From Evernia prunastri (lineage: Eukaryota; Ascomycota; Lecanoromycetes; Lecanorales; Parmeliaceae): DNA of 64,000 nucleotides. The position numbers and the translations under genes are program-made. Below, piece after piece: positions 46,568-56,885 of this stretch (positions within the stretch are counted from its first letter, which is position 1; the number at the start of each line of letters is the position of its first letter). Below the pieces are notes generated by a model. It searched no databases. It saw nothing but the letters and a program-made list of their open reading frames with translations, and had not been told where the DNA came from. The stretch lies in assembly GCA_003184365.1 (NCBI GenBank), contig NKYR01000168.1, positions 1 through 64,000 on the forward strand. The letters are read 5' to 3'.

Positions 46568-47408
46568 GTTTGCTGTAGCTGTGTTTAATGAGCAAGGGAA
46601 CCGGGGTGGAGGGTAGTGTGACAATGAGAAATTCGATTACAGGGAATGGAAAAAAGGAAGACTTGGAGGTGGGAAGAAAGTAAAGGAGACAAGAGGGGAG
46701 TGTCGATGTGATAAGACAGAGATTAAGGCAGCAAAAGAATGTGGAGGTGCGCCAATGACGTGTTGAGATTGATTTGCTTGAGGAAGAGCTTCATATTGCC
46801 AAGTCATAATCCTTGCGACGATCAGGAACGGAGGTGATGTGTAGGTACTCGTATGGTGGGGCAATTACATCCCTTCTCCAAAGCTACAGTACCTACATCA
46901 TTTTAGTATTCACGAGTACTAGGCATCAAGTCGAATCCAATTCACAAATCACAGACCGTCCTTGATGCACGCTGTCTCGGCCGATTACCTTGAATCTTTG
47001 ATAAGCAATAACTCGGAGTCACTCATACACTCCACCTCGCTTCGGGGCCAATCATATCGCAAGCAATTTAACATACACCCTCCTCAAAGACAACAGTCCA
47101 CAGCAGAGAGTCTGATCATTGAGGCTAAACAACGAGTATCTACCTTGCTACAGGTATTATTACATACAAGCCGGTTGACAAAGCTAGCAAAGCTATCTCA
47201 CTATTAAGAAACTACACCATTCACCTGCTGAAATCGAGTATAATAACATTCCTCCATTATGCACAAGTTTCAGTTTGCAAAGCCATGTTTTGCAGTGATT
47301 GAACCCGAGGACAAACCGTTCGCAGGGGCTATAATGTTTGTTAACAACAATAGGTAGCGTAGCCCGACTGGAAAGTCAGCCTGAACGGAACACCCATTGT
47401 TATCCTCT
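46568..47408. other. Intergenic between the glutamate decarboxylase and dehydrin-like genes
   Basis: Contains the glutamate decarboxylase promoter (pyrimidine-rich on the minus strand around 46640-46690) and the 3' region of the dehydrin-like gene. No gene is supported. Confidence 0.45.
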
Positions 47409-50400
47409 TTACTGAAACTCGTATCCTCGAGACTCAAGAACCTTTGCAGGCGGGTCTTTGTGCAGTTTGTTGTGCCCCGAGTCATGAGCCCCGTAAGCGT
47501 CATGAGTCGTGGGACCAGATCCGATACCAATAGGAGTATCGTGAACCCCAGATTGACTACCATGCTCTCCCTGAAGCGGGTCATAGCCACCACGAGTTTC
47601 AGGCCCAGTGGCACCCGCCCCAGCGGCCATCTCTTCACCACGGCCAGGGTGTGTGGCTGCCTGACGGCGGGCTTCTTCATCTTTCAGCTCCTTGTCAGGC
47701 TTATCACGATGGAGGAACCCGAGAAGGCCACCATGCTTCTTCTCTCCATGCTCCTGCTTTTTCTCGTCCTTCTCTATTGCTTTCTCGTGTTTCTTCTCAG
47801 AATTCTCGATTGCCTTTTCATGAGCTTTTTCCTCCTTCGCAAGCTCTTTGTTGTGGTGCTTGACCTCCTTCGAGTGCTCCTTCTCCAGAGCCTTCTCTTC
47901 TTTGACGTGCTCTTTCTGCAACTTCTCGGCATCTTTCTTGGAGTATTCGTGCTCGGCTAGACCACCAGCACCGGCAGCGCCACCAACAATTGCCGCATCT
48001 CTGCCGGTATGATGCTTTCGCGAAGTGTCTTGAAGAGGCTCGGTCCCGTAGCTAGTAGCGTCTCTCTGGGAACGTTCGTTACTGGCTAAAGCACCGATGC
48101 CTGCTCCAGTGCCCCCTAATGCTGCGGTATCCCTGCCAGTATGATGTGCTTGTGGGGTATTCTGGTAAGGCTCATTGCCATAACCAGCAGTATCTCTCTG
48201 GGAATGTTCGTGACCTGCCAGAGCCCCAGCCCCAATCCCAGCACCTCCTACAAGAGCAGCATCTCTGCCTGTATGATGGCCTGTGTGATGTCCTTTTTCG
48301 GTGTCATATCCAGACTGGGGCTGACTCCCGCTACCGTAGCCAGAGGAGGGATAAGGAGAGGAACCGGTAGCTGTGGCTGGTTGGTGACCTGATCCAGCCA
48401 ATTGATCTTGCGGAGTCGCTGCAAGATCTGAACGGTTGCTAGAGCCAATACGCTTTTCCGCTTCGTATGCACCAAGACCCCCGGCACCTACTAGACCAGC
48501 ATCTCTTTTGTATTGATGATGCTGATGACCACTTCCAGCTGAAGATATTGCGGATTGATCTCTCGACATACCTGAACGGGCAGAATCTATGCGAGGGTCA
48601 ACCTCTGAACCATAAGGACTCTGACCTCCCACACCGGACGTAGTGGTCGACGCTGCCAGGTTGGATTCATTACCACGGTGGTGCTTCTCTGCCTCATACA
48701 GTCCGGCACCGCTTGCTCCCGTCAGAGCCGCATCACGCCCGATATGATGGTCGCGGCCTTGAGATCCGCTGATGCCTGAAGTGGTGCTTGACGTCGCCGG
48801 ATTAGCTTGATTACCACGATGGTGCTTCTCTGCCTCATACAGTCCGGCACCGCTTGCTCCCGTCAGAGCTGCATCACGCCCGATATGATGGTCGCGGCCT
48901 TGAGATCCGCTGACGCCTGAAGTGGTGCTTGACGTCGCCGGATTAGCTTGATTACCACGATGATGTTTCTCTGCCTCATACAGTCCGGCACCGCTTGCTC
49001 CCGTCAGAGCCGCATCACGTCCATAGTTATGGTCACCACCATGGGAACCTTGCTGCTTTGACAAATCGGAGTCTACAAGGGGATCCAATTTGTTCAGCAT
49101 GTCGGACTTGTGAGGGCCAGCGGTCCTCCCCGTAGATGAAGCACCTAAACTAGTACCACGGTCATTATCGTAAGTACCAGCTATCAAGATTTCGTTGTCA
49201 GCGATTGTTCTTTGAGAAGATAGCCTGATCAATGAGGGAACTCGAATGGAGTCGAGGACTGGTCGTCTAATCGAGATATCAAGAGGTCGTTGAGAAGATG
49301 GACGTACCTCCTGTAGTATCAATGCCATGATGACCAATTTTAGAGGAGTCGAGCCCTGAAGATGTATTATTACCTGTGGAGCCGCGTTTATTACGGTCTG
49401 CCTCTAATGCTCCCAATCCTGCACCGCCAGCTCCGCCCACTAACGCAGCTTCTTCGCCACGGTGACCGTGATGATCATGTCTGCCAGAGTCTCCAGTGGC
49501 GCCTGCACCTCCATTACCGCTGTTTACATGGGGATCGAGGCGATTTGCCGTGTCTGTAGCGTGAGGTCCAGAAACGAAATGAGGACCTTCCCGAGTGCCG
49601 ACCGCCGCGGTGTTGCATGAATCTCCGTCATACTGGTGACCGTGCTTCTGGTGCTCGTGTTGCCAAGATTCCGGTCCATAACCCGTGTTTGCGGTCGTTC
49701 CGGATCCCACAGCTCCTGCTCCTGTGGCGAGTGCGTCACGGCCTAGGGAGCCTTGGTTACCCAAGCTCGGTGTTGCACCGGTACCAGAACCATAACCACC
49801 AGATGTTGACCCGTAGCCAACATTAGCCGTGGTTCGAGTACCATCACTGTCAACACGAGGATCGGCTTTGTTGGCCAGGTTTGATGAGTGTGGGCCACTA
49901 GTCGTGGCGCCATAGCCACCAGAAGTTGACCCGTAGCCAGCATTAGCCGTGGTTCGAGAACCATCACTATCGACACGAGGATCGGCTTTATTGGCCAGAT
50001 TTGAGGAGTGTGGGCCACTAGTCGTGGTGCCATAACCACCGGAAGCTGACCCGTAGCCAGCATTAGCCGTGGTTTGAGACCCATCACTGTCAACACGAGG
50101 ATCGGCTTTGTTGGCCAGGTTTGATGAGCGTGGGCCACTCGTTGTGGAGCCATAACCATCAGAAGCGGAGCTGCCTCCGAGGGGGAACGAGCGACCAGTC
50201 TCGGGGGCGTAGTTGTCTCGCTGAGGATCTTCGTGACGATGAGTGCTGGTTCCAACGGCTGCGGCCCCAAGAGCAGCATCTCGGCCAAGGTGGGACGAGC
50301 TGGATTGCTCTCCATGTCTGTGGCTACTTCCAACGCTGCGGTCTGGATAGCTATTGCCAGTGAGACTGCTATGTTCGTGGCCTGTAGCTGTCAATGGGGT

Positions 50401-51031
50401 TCTGAAGTCAGCAATCTACAAAAACGATGTTGCAAGACTGAATTGGGGCAACTATCAGAGGGATTGTCAACCCTGAGATGTACGTACCTGAAGCGGGCTC
50501 ACGAGGAAGGGGCTTGTCGGTAAAAGTTGGGTCGTTGGCGCAGGTCATGGTTGATCGTGACTGAGACTGACCTGGAACACCGGAGCTCACGCTAGCAGTT
50601 GTTGCAGCGTCATCGTTGTCAAACCCTCCAGGCATGCGGGAAGCGTAAGGCTCGCTAAGACCATGGGAGGCACCCCCAGGGACAGGACTATCATACTGGC
50701 TTGTGCCAGTGGGATTACTCGACGTGGACAAAGGATCATGTCCGGCAGTACGGCTGCTGCCGAAATGGCTACCTGTGGTGATTGTGGGTCAGGTTGGCCG
50801 TGTTTGCTTGCGAATTCGAAGCCTACCTGCACCAGCAGAACCAGATTTAGTATTTCCCATATTGGTACTTCCAGTATGGACGGGGTCATCAGATCGTCCG
50901 GAGCCATACATGACTTCGTCATCTTTCTTGCTTCCGGGATTGCTGCCAAGTAAAGCTGTATTAGCAAGATGGAAAGCATAGACCCGTAAAGGCAGTGAGT
51001 TGTCTTACACAAGGTTCTTGAGCTTCTCCAT
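47409..51031 (-). CDS. Dpr-type dehydrin-like, glycine-rich repeat protein
   Basis: Five exons: 51031-51009, 50942-50827, 50772-50488, 50381-49308, 49180-47409; about 1089 aa. It carries repeated NKADPRVDSDG units (three in a row, plus variants DPHVNSG, DPLVDSD, DPRIDSA). This motif recalls the Dpr dehydrin-like proteins of Aspergillus, which protect against osmotic, cold and oxidative stress. The middle and C-terminal parts hold GRDAALTGASGAGLYEAEKHH and GRDAALVGGAG repeats. A Lys/Glu/His-rich, coiled-coil-like stretch follows (KEEKALEKEHSKEVKHHNKE), then a tail ending AKVLESRGYEFQ. No signal peptide; the 23-nt first exon encodes MEKLKNL. Exon 4 has two adjacent in-frame acceptors (50387 or 50381). 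The protein is hydrophilic and surely disordered. Stress protection is inferred from the family. Confidence 0.8.
48003..48290 (-). repeat. 132-bp tandem array in the dehydrin-like gene
   Basis: The word family gcc-ggtatgatg recurs at 48003, 48135 and 48267, exactly 132 bp (44 codons) apart. Each unit encodes an HHTGRDAA..GG.GAG.GAL block. Being a multiple of three, copy number can change without a frameshift. Confidence 0.8.
48651..49020 (-). repeat. 141-bp tandem array in the dehydrin-like gene
   Basis: The segment beginning gtgcttctctgcctcatac recurs at 48681, 48822 and 48963: a 141-bp period, 47 codons. Units encode GRDAALTGASGAGLYEAEKH and are nearly identical, pointing to recent expansion or gene conversion. 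Confidence 0.85.
49801..50160 (-). repeat. 120-bp tandem array (DPR repeats) in the dehydrin-like gene
   Basis: The word atcggcttt recurs at 49861, 49981 and 50101, a 120-bp period (40 codons). Each unit encodes GPHSSNLANKADPRVDSDG followed by a Gly/Tyr/Ser spacer. Confidence 0.85.
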
Positions 51032-51215
51032 GTTTGTGATGTTAGTGTTTTGTGAGTATAAGTGAGAAAATTAGAAAGATGGGCGAAGTGAATTGCTTTT
51101 ACTTCTGAAGAGAGACGGAGGCTGTCTTAATGGAATTTGACTGTGTACGGAGGATGATATGTACGAAGAAAGATGGAGGTTGTGTACAATGAACGATGAG
51201 GGTTGCGAATGGGTT

Positions 51216-51239
51216 TTATATAACAGAGCGGGGGAGGGG
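51216..51239 (-). promoter_or_regulatory. TATA box and stress-type CCCCT site of the dehydrin-like gene
   Basis: TTATATAA (palindromic) at 51216-51223 lies about 190 bp upstream of the ATG, and agggg at 51235-51239 reads CCCCT on the gene's strand. Two more CCCCT words on the plus strand stand at 51366-51370 and 51381-51385. CCCCT is the STRE core bound by Msn2/4-type factors. Motifs are seen; use is inferred. Confidence 0.5.
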
Positions 51240-51539
51240 TTGTAGAGGAAACATTGGAGGCGAAGAGTATAATTCCAGTCACATGTAAAAGTAATTCAAA
51301 AGAGCTTGGAAGCTTCATTTTACAACTTGGAAATCTAGAACAAAAACGTCATCGTGCATCATTTCCCCCTTGCCGCTATTCCCCTTTCCAATCACTCAAT
51401 GCTCCCGTCAAGTATTATATTGCTAGAAGCGGAAGCGGCAAGATGGTCAAGCCTTCAGTAGATCTACCTACCCTAGCCTAGCATTCTAGCTTCAAGCATT
51501 TCCTCTCCCGCACCATTTAATATGATCACACCGCCATTA

Positions 51540-52107
51540 TTACTATATATTGTCAAGGTCAGATGCGCCAATTGGTGCATTTGTGGGGGAAGTGTGGCTG
51601 TGGCTGTGGCGGTGACTGTGGCTGTGCTTCGTCTGCAGATCATCATACATCTTCGGGCGAACCTGGGAAAATAGTCAACAGAACAAGATATATGCCTACT
51701 AATACTTTCAGCCTAAGTATTTGCAATGGACTAAGAAGTGGAATTCATGAAATAAATTGGCAAATCCGAGCCACAGAGCTGCTAAACAATATCAACAACG
51801 AGCAAGGGAAGTTCTTGGTTTGTGGAACCCGACGGCCAGCGCCTTTCCAGTGCACAAATACATGGAAGGATCTATCCCTCCGTTCGTACAGTCGAATATG
51901 ACAGAGGCTTCCCCGAAAATGTCATCCCAGCAGGTAGAACGTATTCCTTTTGTCCAGTAAAAGGTCTTACAACCGGGGAAAGCGTACGGTCAGCCGGATT
52001 CTACCACTTTGACCACCTCTTCTGTACATGGAAGACCCTGCGTGAATACTCGCACGTATTTATACATCCTCCAAGCATGCCCTATACCCGAGTTGAACCG
52101 AAAACCC
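51540..52107 (+). other. Possible small unrecognised reading frames
   Basis: Two overlapping plus-strand frames, 51757-51960 and 51822-52118, both start at non-ATG codons but read like protein (VHKYMEGSIPPFVQ; TVEYDRGFPENVIPAGRTYS). They could be exons of a small gene or pieces of a broken one. I recognise no family, find no convincing splice sites, and the second runs into the 3' end of the next minus-strand gene. It may equally be chance. Nothing else is seen between 51400 and 51750. Confidence 0.2.
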
Positions 52108-52803
52108 TCAATGATTAGGCTCCTTATCCTTCAAAGTGCTTCGCGTCATGGCTTTTGCAAGTTCGTCCTCGGTGAACAATCGCCCATTCGTAACCGTCTT
52201 CTGCGTAGCGAGACCGTAAGTATCTCCATTCGTGACAGTCTTCGAGGACTGCAAGCCAGCCATATCTGTAGTATTATCACCCGTTCTGGGCCTTCGGTTC
52301 TCGGCTGTATGCTGTCTTGATAATCCCACTACCACCACCAAGTATTAGCCTGTTCAATTGATCTATACATCCTCCCTCCCTAAGACAAGCAAGTCCATAC
52401 CGTTGGCAACATCATCGTCCCCTTCTCCACTCTCTTCTACTCCAGCAAAAGTAGAGTTCTGCCTACTCCCCAATTTACTCTTCTTACTCCATACACTATT
52501 CCTTCTGCTCATGATTCGACTACCCCTAGGACTGAGATCACTTCCCACCGTACCACTACTTCTCCTCCTCTTCCACGCATCTCCAAAACTAAAAGCTGAC
52601 AATTTATCCTGGTGTGCTTGATTGTAAGGACCGCGGTATTTTGGACGGGGCATGGGCTCGCCGGGCTTGTAAACATTATCGGGCAGCTTCTCCTTTTTGG
52701 CCTTTTTTGACTTGGTGGATTTATTTGTGTCCGTCATGACAAGGTCGGAACCCTCCTCGTTGGATCGACCGAGGGCTTTTCTCATCTTTTCACGAAAGGG
52801 CAT
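52108..52803 (-). CDS. Small conserved-looking fungal protein of unknown function
   Basis: Two exons, 52803-52401 and 52328-52108, joined by a 72-nt intron (GTATGG donor, gctaatac branch site, gtggtag acceptor), give 207 aa. It starts MPFREKMRKALGRSNEEG, then a Lys-rich patch, the tight block MPRPKYRGPYNQAHQDKLSA and a Ser/Arg-rich stretch. It ends with TGRLFTEDELAKAM-like helix-forming sequence (printed as NGRLFTEDELAKAMTRSTL). I recall similar openings in unnamed Pezizomycotina proteins, without a function. No membrane segment, signal peptide or enzyme motif. The alternative donor GTATAG gives a phase mismatch, so the splice model is fairly constrained. Confidence 0.7.
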
Positions 52804-53818
52804 AGCTGAATCCGGGAAGGAGAAACAATTCCTATAGTTGGAGGAGCGTCAAATGTGTATAATGATCCAATGTTGGGTCCCTCAGCCGGAGCGAAGTGCG
52901 AAGGGGAGCACGAGCTATACTCCGGTGTAGGATGCTTGCTGAGGAAACTGGTCGCTAAATAATGCAGACATTCATAAGGTATTCCGGTCGAGCGCCGGCA
53001 GTAAGGGAACGACGTGGCACTCGAAATTTGCTTCCTCGAAGTTGCCGGAGTACTCGGACGAGTACGGCACGGGATCCCGACTAGAAGATATAGGTAGGAT
53101 TCACAAAAGGGCAGGCAACGGCATAATCGAGCCACGTAACAATATCCGACATATCACTGGTCGTGCCAAAAGGAGCGAGAAGGTCTAAAGAATGTCATAA
53201 TACATGGCCGGAGCTCGGAAGAATCGTGAGAAGCTCGCTTCGTGGCTTTGGGCCTTCTGAGGCGGGGGTTTTTCTTTGGGAAAAGTGTGCTTCCCTCCAT
53301 TGTAGACTGACTCGGAATAATATGTACGTTGAGTATCCCCACGGGAATCAAGCTGACTCGTGGCATCAGAACGAGTTGACTTTTGTCATTTGATAAGACA
53401 ACAACAAAAGCCCCGAGGACAATCAAGTAGCAACTATGATTTCAACAAAACGCTCTCGGGGCACCTACAGAATCGTAATGCGCCCCAGGAATCTCCAGGC
53501 TCTATAGCCATTTATATACAGGAATCAAATCATTTACGTTCTTACAATGACCACGATGCCAACGAAAGGCTTCTGCTTTTCATCCTCCAACCAGATGAGA
53601 TCGCTCTCGTGTATCTCGGATGAGTACCGAATTTCATTCCCGTATCACTTCTATAAAAGTGCAATAACTCCAGATATCCCCCGAGCTCGTACTTGCGTCC
53701 CATGAGGAATCGCAATGCGACGCTCCCGAATGCATCACGGGCTTCATCTGTTCCTTCTTTCCTCAACATTTGCGATAACCGTGAAGAACCAATCAAATTG
53801 TGGATCCCATGATCAACG
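52804..53818. other. Intergenic, no gene seen
   Basis: 1 kb between minus-strand genes, holding the promoter of the small protein and the 3' end of the regulator gene. Frames present (87-117 codons) have no family features. Confidence 0.45.
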
Positions 53819-56486
53819 TTAGATCAGATCCTTGATGCTCATTCGATTCGACGGACTCATGGGGTTTGGCGATGGCACCAGAGGGGGTAATATCATTGGT
53901 GGCCGTAGTGATGGTTCTTGACGAGCAAGATCCTGTCGCTCCTGTTCCTCTTGGTGGGACAACCTTTCAATGGTCCTCAAGATGTTGTCCCACCCATTCC
54001 AGTCGGAATCTTTTATTTGAGCCGTGGTCAGTGAAGGGTGTTGGCTTTTCAATCTTGTGTTGTCGTTCTCATCTGAGATTTGCAACGGTACGCCCAAATG
54101 AACACCACCCTTACTTTCTTGCCATATCCACGAATTCTCGAAGCTACCTTGGAGATCCCCAGATACGTAGGCCATCATCTCTTCGTCCGTATCGAGCTGG
54201 GCTCCCTGATCCAGCTTGGAAATTATCTCGTGCAAAAAGAACTCGAGATATCGGCCACAGTCGACATTCACTGGGCGCGCGTTTCCCAAAATGGCGCTCG
54301 CTCGAGCACACGAAAGCGCATTCCCAAAATCGAGGCGAAAGCACAGGAAGAGTGTGCAGCGCCAAACGTGTGTACATAAGAATGCACTGCTTGCTGAGAT
54401 CATGCGGCTCTTCCAAGTCTCATTTCGCTCTGCTTCATGTGATCGAGGCTGTCCCGGCGGCGGCATGCAGCGGCGAAGGAATCCAACAGTATCTTTTGCA
54501 ACGAGGACGCAATGATCGATTGCCGTAGACCTTTCAACGGGGTCGCAGACAGGGGTCAGATTGTGTCGGTGGAGCATCAGTCGAGCATTCTGTAGGTATA
54601 TGACGGGTGGGAGCTCTGTTGGATCAATGTAGCCATTGAATCGGGCTTGGTGCTGTACAGGAAATGCGTTAACACATTGGTTGAAATGCGAATCATAAGC
54701 TTGCAACGCAGAATCAGTCAAACGATCACTTTTGAGGAGGCGTAAAAGCCTAGCAATGCCGCCGATGACCTGTATCATAGGGAGAAGGGGCGACGTCGAT
54801 TGCTCTGGGGTCGGGGAGGACGCCCAAGGAATGCCCGGCACCATATACTGATCATCTATAGGACTTGGCATGCCAACGTTGCAGTCTTCTTCCTTGGTCA
54901 AGGCAGGTCGGCCCAATTCCAGCGAAAGTAAGCTATTCGAGTCAGATTCGAGCTCTATATGCATAGATCATGTTGCTCACCAGTCGCAGGAATACACACA
55001 CCACCACACCCGTCGGCGCATCTCCTTTTCAACGGCAGGCCAGGTTCCCGCTTCGCAATGCAAGCCAATATCGAAAGAAATTCGCACGGCAAAACCAATC
55101 CAGGTCCAGCCAGCAGATTTGAGATTCGTCTCGATGAGGAATATGCTGCTTAGGAGGGCCGCGCGTGCATGGTCGAGGGTAAGGTCTTCGGTCCACATAT
55201 CTATGAGAGACTTAGATACTTCCAAGTACTTTTGGCCATCGTACCAAGAGCGATGCAAAGTTCCACAAGCAAAGACAGCAAACAGAAGAGCACTCCATAT
55301 TCGCGGAACCCCATGCAGCGACCCATCTCTGTAGGCATTGTCATATTGCTCTTGAAAAGAAGGCCAGTGGATCAAAGGCAACGTTGGATGAAGCGTGGTT
55401 CGGTATTGGTGCATAAGAGTGTCTGCAACATGCTTCGGAGGAAGTCCAGGAAGCGAAGAAGAGAACAAGTCCGGCGAAGAAGCCCGTCGATGTGGATATG
55501 GCGGCTTGAAGATGCCTCTACCGTGTCGCTGCATAGCGGAACCTATCCTGGACAGATTCTGTGGAACCATTGTCCTCCGCCTTTTGTGCTGCCTTTTTTC
55601 CTTACCTGAAAACCGCTCAATTGCATACTTTGGAAAGTTTGTGGTCTCTGGTCCTGGAAGATGAGACATATTGTGAAGGTTTGAAGGCTCTGGGCCTGGA
55701 AGATGTGCAAGATGGTTGTTTGGGGGAAAAGAGTCCGAAGCAGAGAGATCGTGCACCGAATTTCCACCTTCACCGGATTCCAGGATCGAGCGAAGTTGGT
55801 TCACTTGTGATTTGGCCTGCGCTAATTCCTTCTGAAGGTCCTGATTATGTCTTATCCGGGCATATCAGAAAAGGCAGTTGCGATATTCACGCAGAACACT
55901 GACCTGATGTTAGACATGCGCCTGTTTGTCTCTTTTGTGAACTGGCATTTCACATTTCTACTAGTACATTCTGTACAACTCGTACTTTCTGTGGCGTCAC
56001 ACTACAGATGTTAGTGCTGAATCACAAAGTAGAGAAGCTTGTGCTGACCTTCACTTTACGCTCTCTACACGCGTCACAGCTAGGATCCTTTCTTCGTTGT
56101 CGATACGCACGTTTCTGTCCATGCAGGCCAGCGGCCATTGCGCTGGGGTCCGGATACATGTTTGATACAAGAGATCCATGCGGATGGCCAATCTCGGAAT
56201 ACCCAGGTAATGATATCCCAGAGGGTGTCATTGTCGAATGGTAAGACTGGACATAGCCAGTAGACCTCGCCGCGGATCCCGCTGGTAGAGCCATATGCAG
56301 AGGCTGGAGGGGTCCGGGCCCCTTCGAGGGCCTAGTGCTAGCAACGGGATTGGACAGGCCAGTGCCCGGTGTGAGAGGACTTGGGAGAGAAGTTGCACTC
56401 GGTGGAGCCGATGAGATGATTGGTGGAGTATCCTGTGGATACAATGGCGGTGGCCGCTGAGCCGTATTCACCACATGATCGGCCAT
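53819..56486 (-). CDS. Zn2Cys6 transcription factor with fungal-specific regulatory domain
   Basis: Four exons: 56486-56049, 56001-55904, 55850-54981, 54932-53819; introns 47, 53 and 48 nt; 839 aa. The zinc cluster (residues about 136-168) is split by the first intron after RERKVK. It reads C-x2-C-x6-C-x7-C-x2-C-x6-C (CDACRERKVKC then CTECTSRNVKC), followed by a short basic linker and a coiled coil (DLQKELAQAKSQVNQLRS) for dimer formation. The fungal_trans domain spans roughly 290-560, with LHPTLPLIHWPSF and RRRVWWCVYSCDCLLSLELG. The first 130 residues are Pro/Ser-rich. I do not recognise an orthologue with a known target set. A small minus-strand frame lies directly upstream. Class firm, function unknown. 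Confidence 0.9.
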
Positions 56487-56654
56487 TATTGAACCTCCGG
56501 GGCACCAGGGTGACGGGAGACAGACTGAGATACAGGATCTTAGGAACACAGATAGTTGCTCAAAGCATCCATAGATGACTTCTGAACCGACAAGAAATCC
56601 CTAACAGGTGCGAATTCAATTATGCAGAGAAAGATATGGAGTAATAGTACGGCG

Positions 56655-56885
56655 CTATTTGTCCCGGTCAATCTTTTCAACAGATTCCCTTAGATGCGTG
56701 CCAGCGCCATCGATGGTGATGGTTTCAAGGTACCGCACCAGATCAGGAATACCCCACAGGAAATTATGAGAGGATTTCTCAATTGGTCCAGATGACAAGC
56801 TGTGGGCTCCTCTTGCTGTCACTTTGGCAGGACCAAAAGAATTTGTGTAGAATTGACGTTTGGCTCCCAAAAACTTTTGCCACAT
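56655..56885 (-). CDS. Candidate small protein, 76 aa, unrecognised
   Basis: An ATG frame encoding MWQKFLGAKRQFYTNSFGPA at the start, then LSSGPIEKSSHNFLWGIPDL and a charged helix-like end (ESVEKIDRDK). Residue make-up is protein-like, balanced in aromatic and charged residues, unlike neighbouring chance frames. It ends 168 bp before the regulator's ATG on the same strand, so it could also be leader sequence of that gene, or an exon of a longer one. A nearer upstream ATG in another frame (4 bases earlier) weakens the start. No family recognised. Confidence 0.3.
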   Translation of the reverse strand: MWQKFLGAKRQFYTNSFGPAKVTARGAHSLSSGPIEKSSHNFLWGIPDLVRYLETITIDGAGTHLRESVEKIDRDK

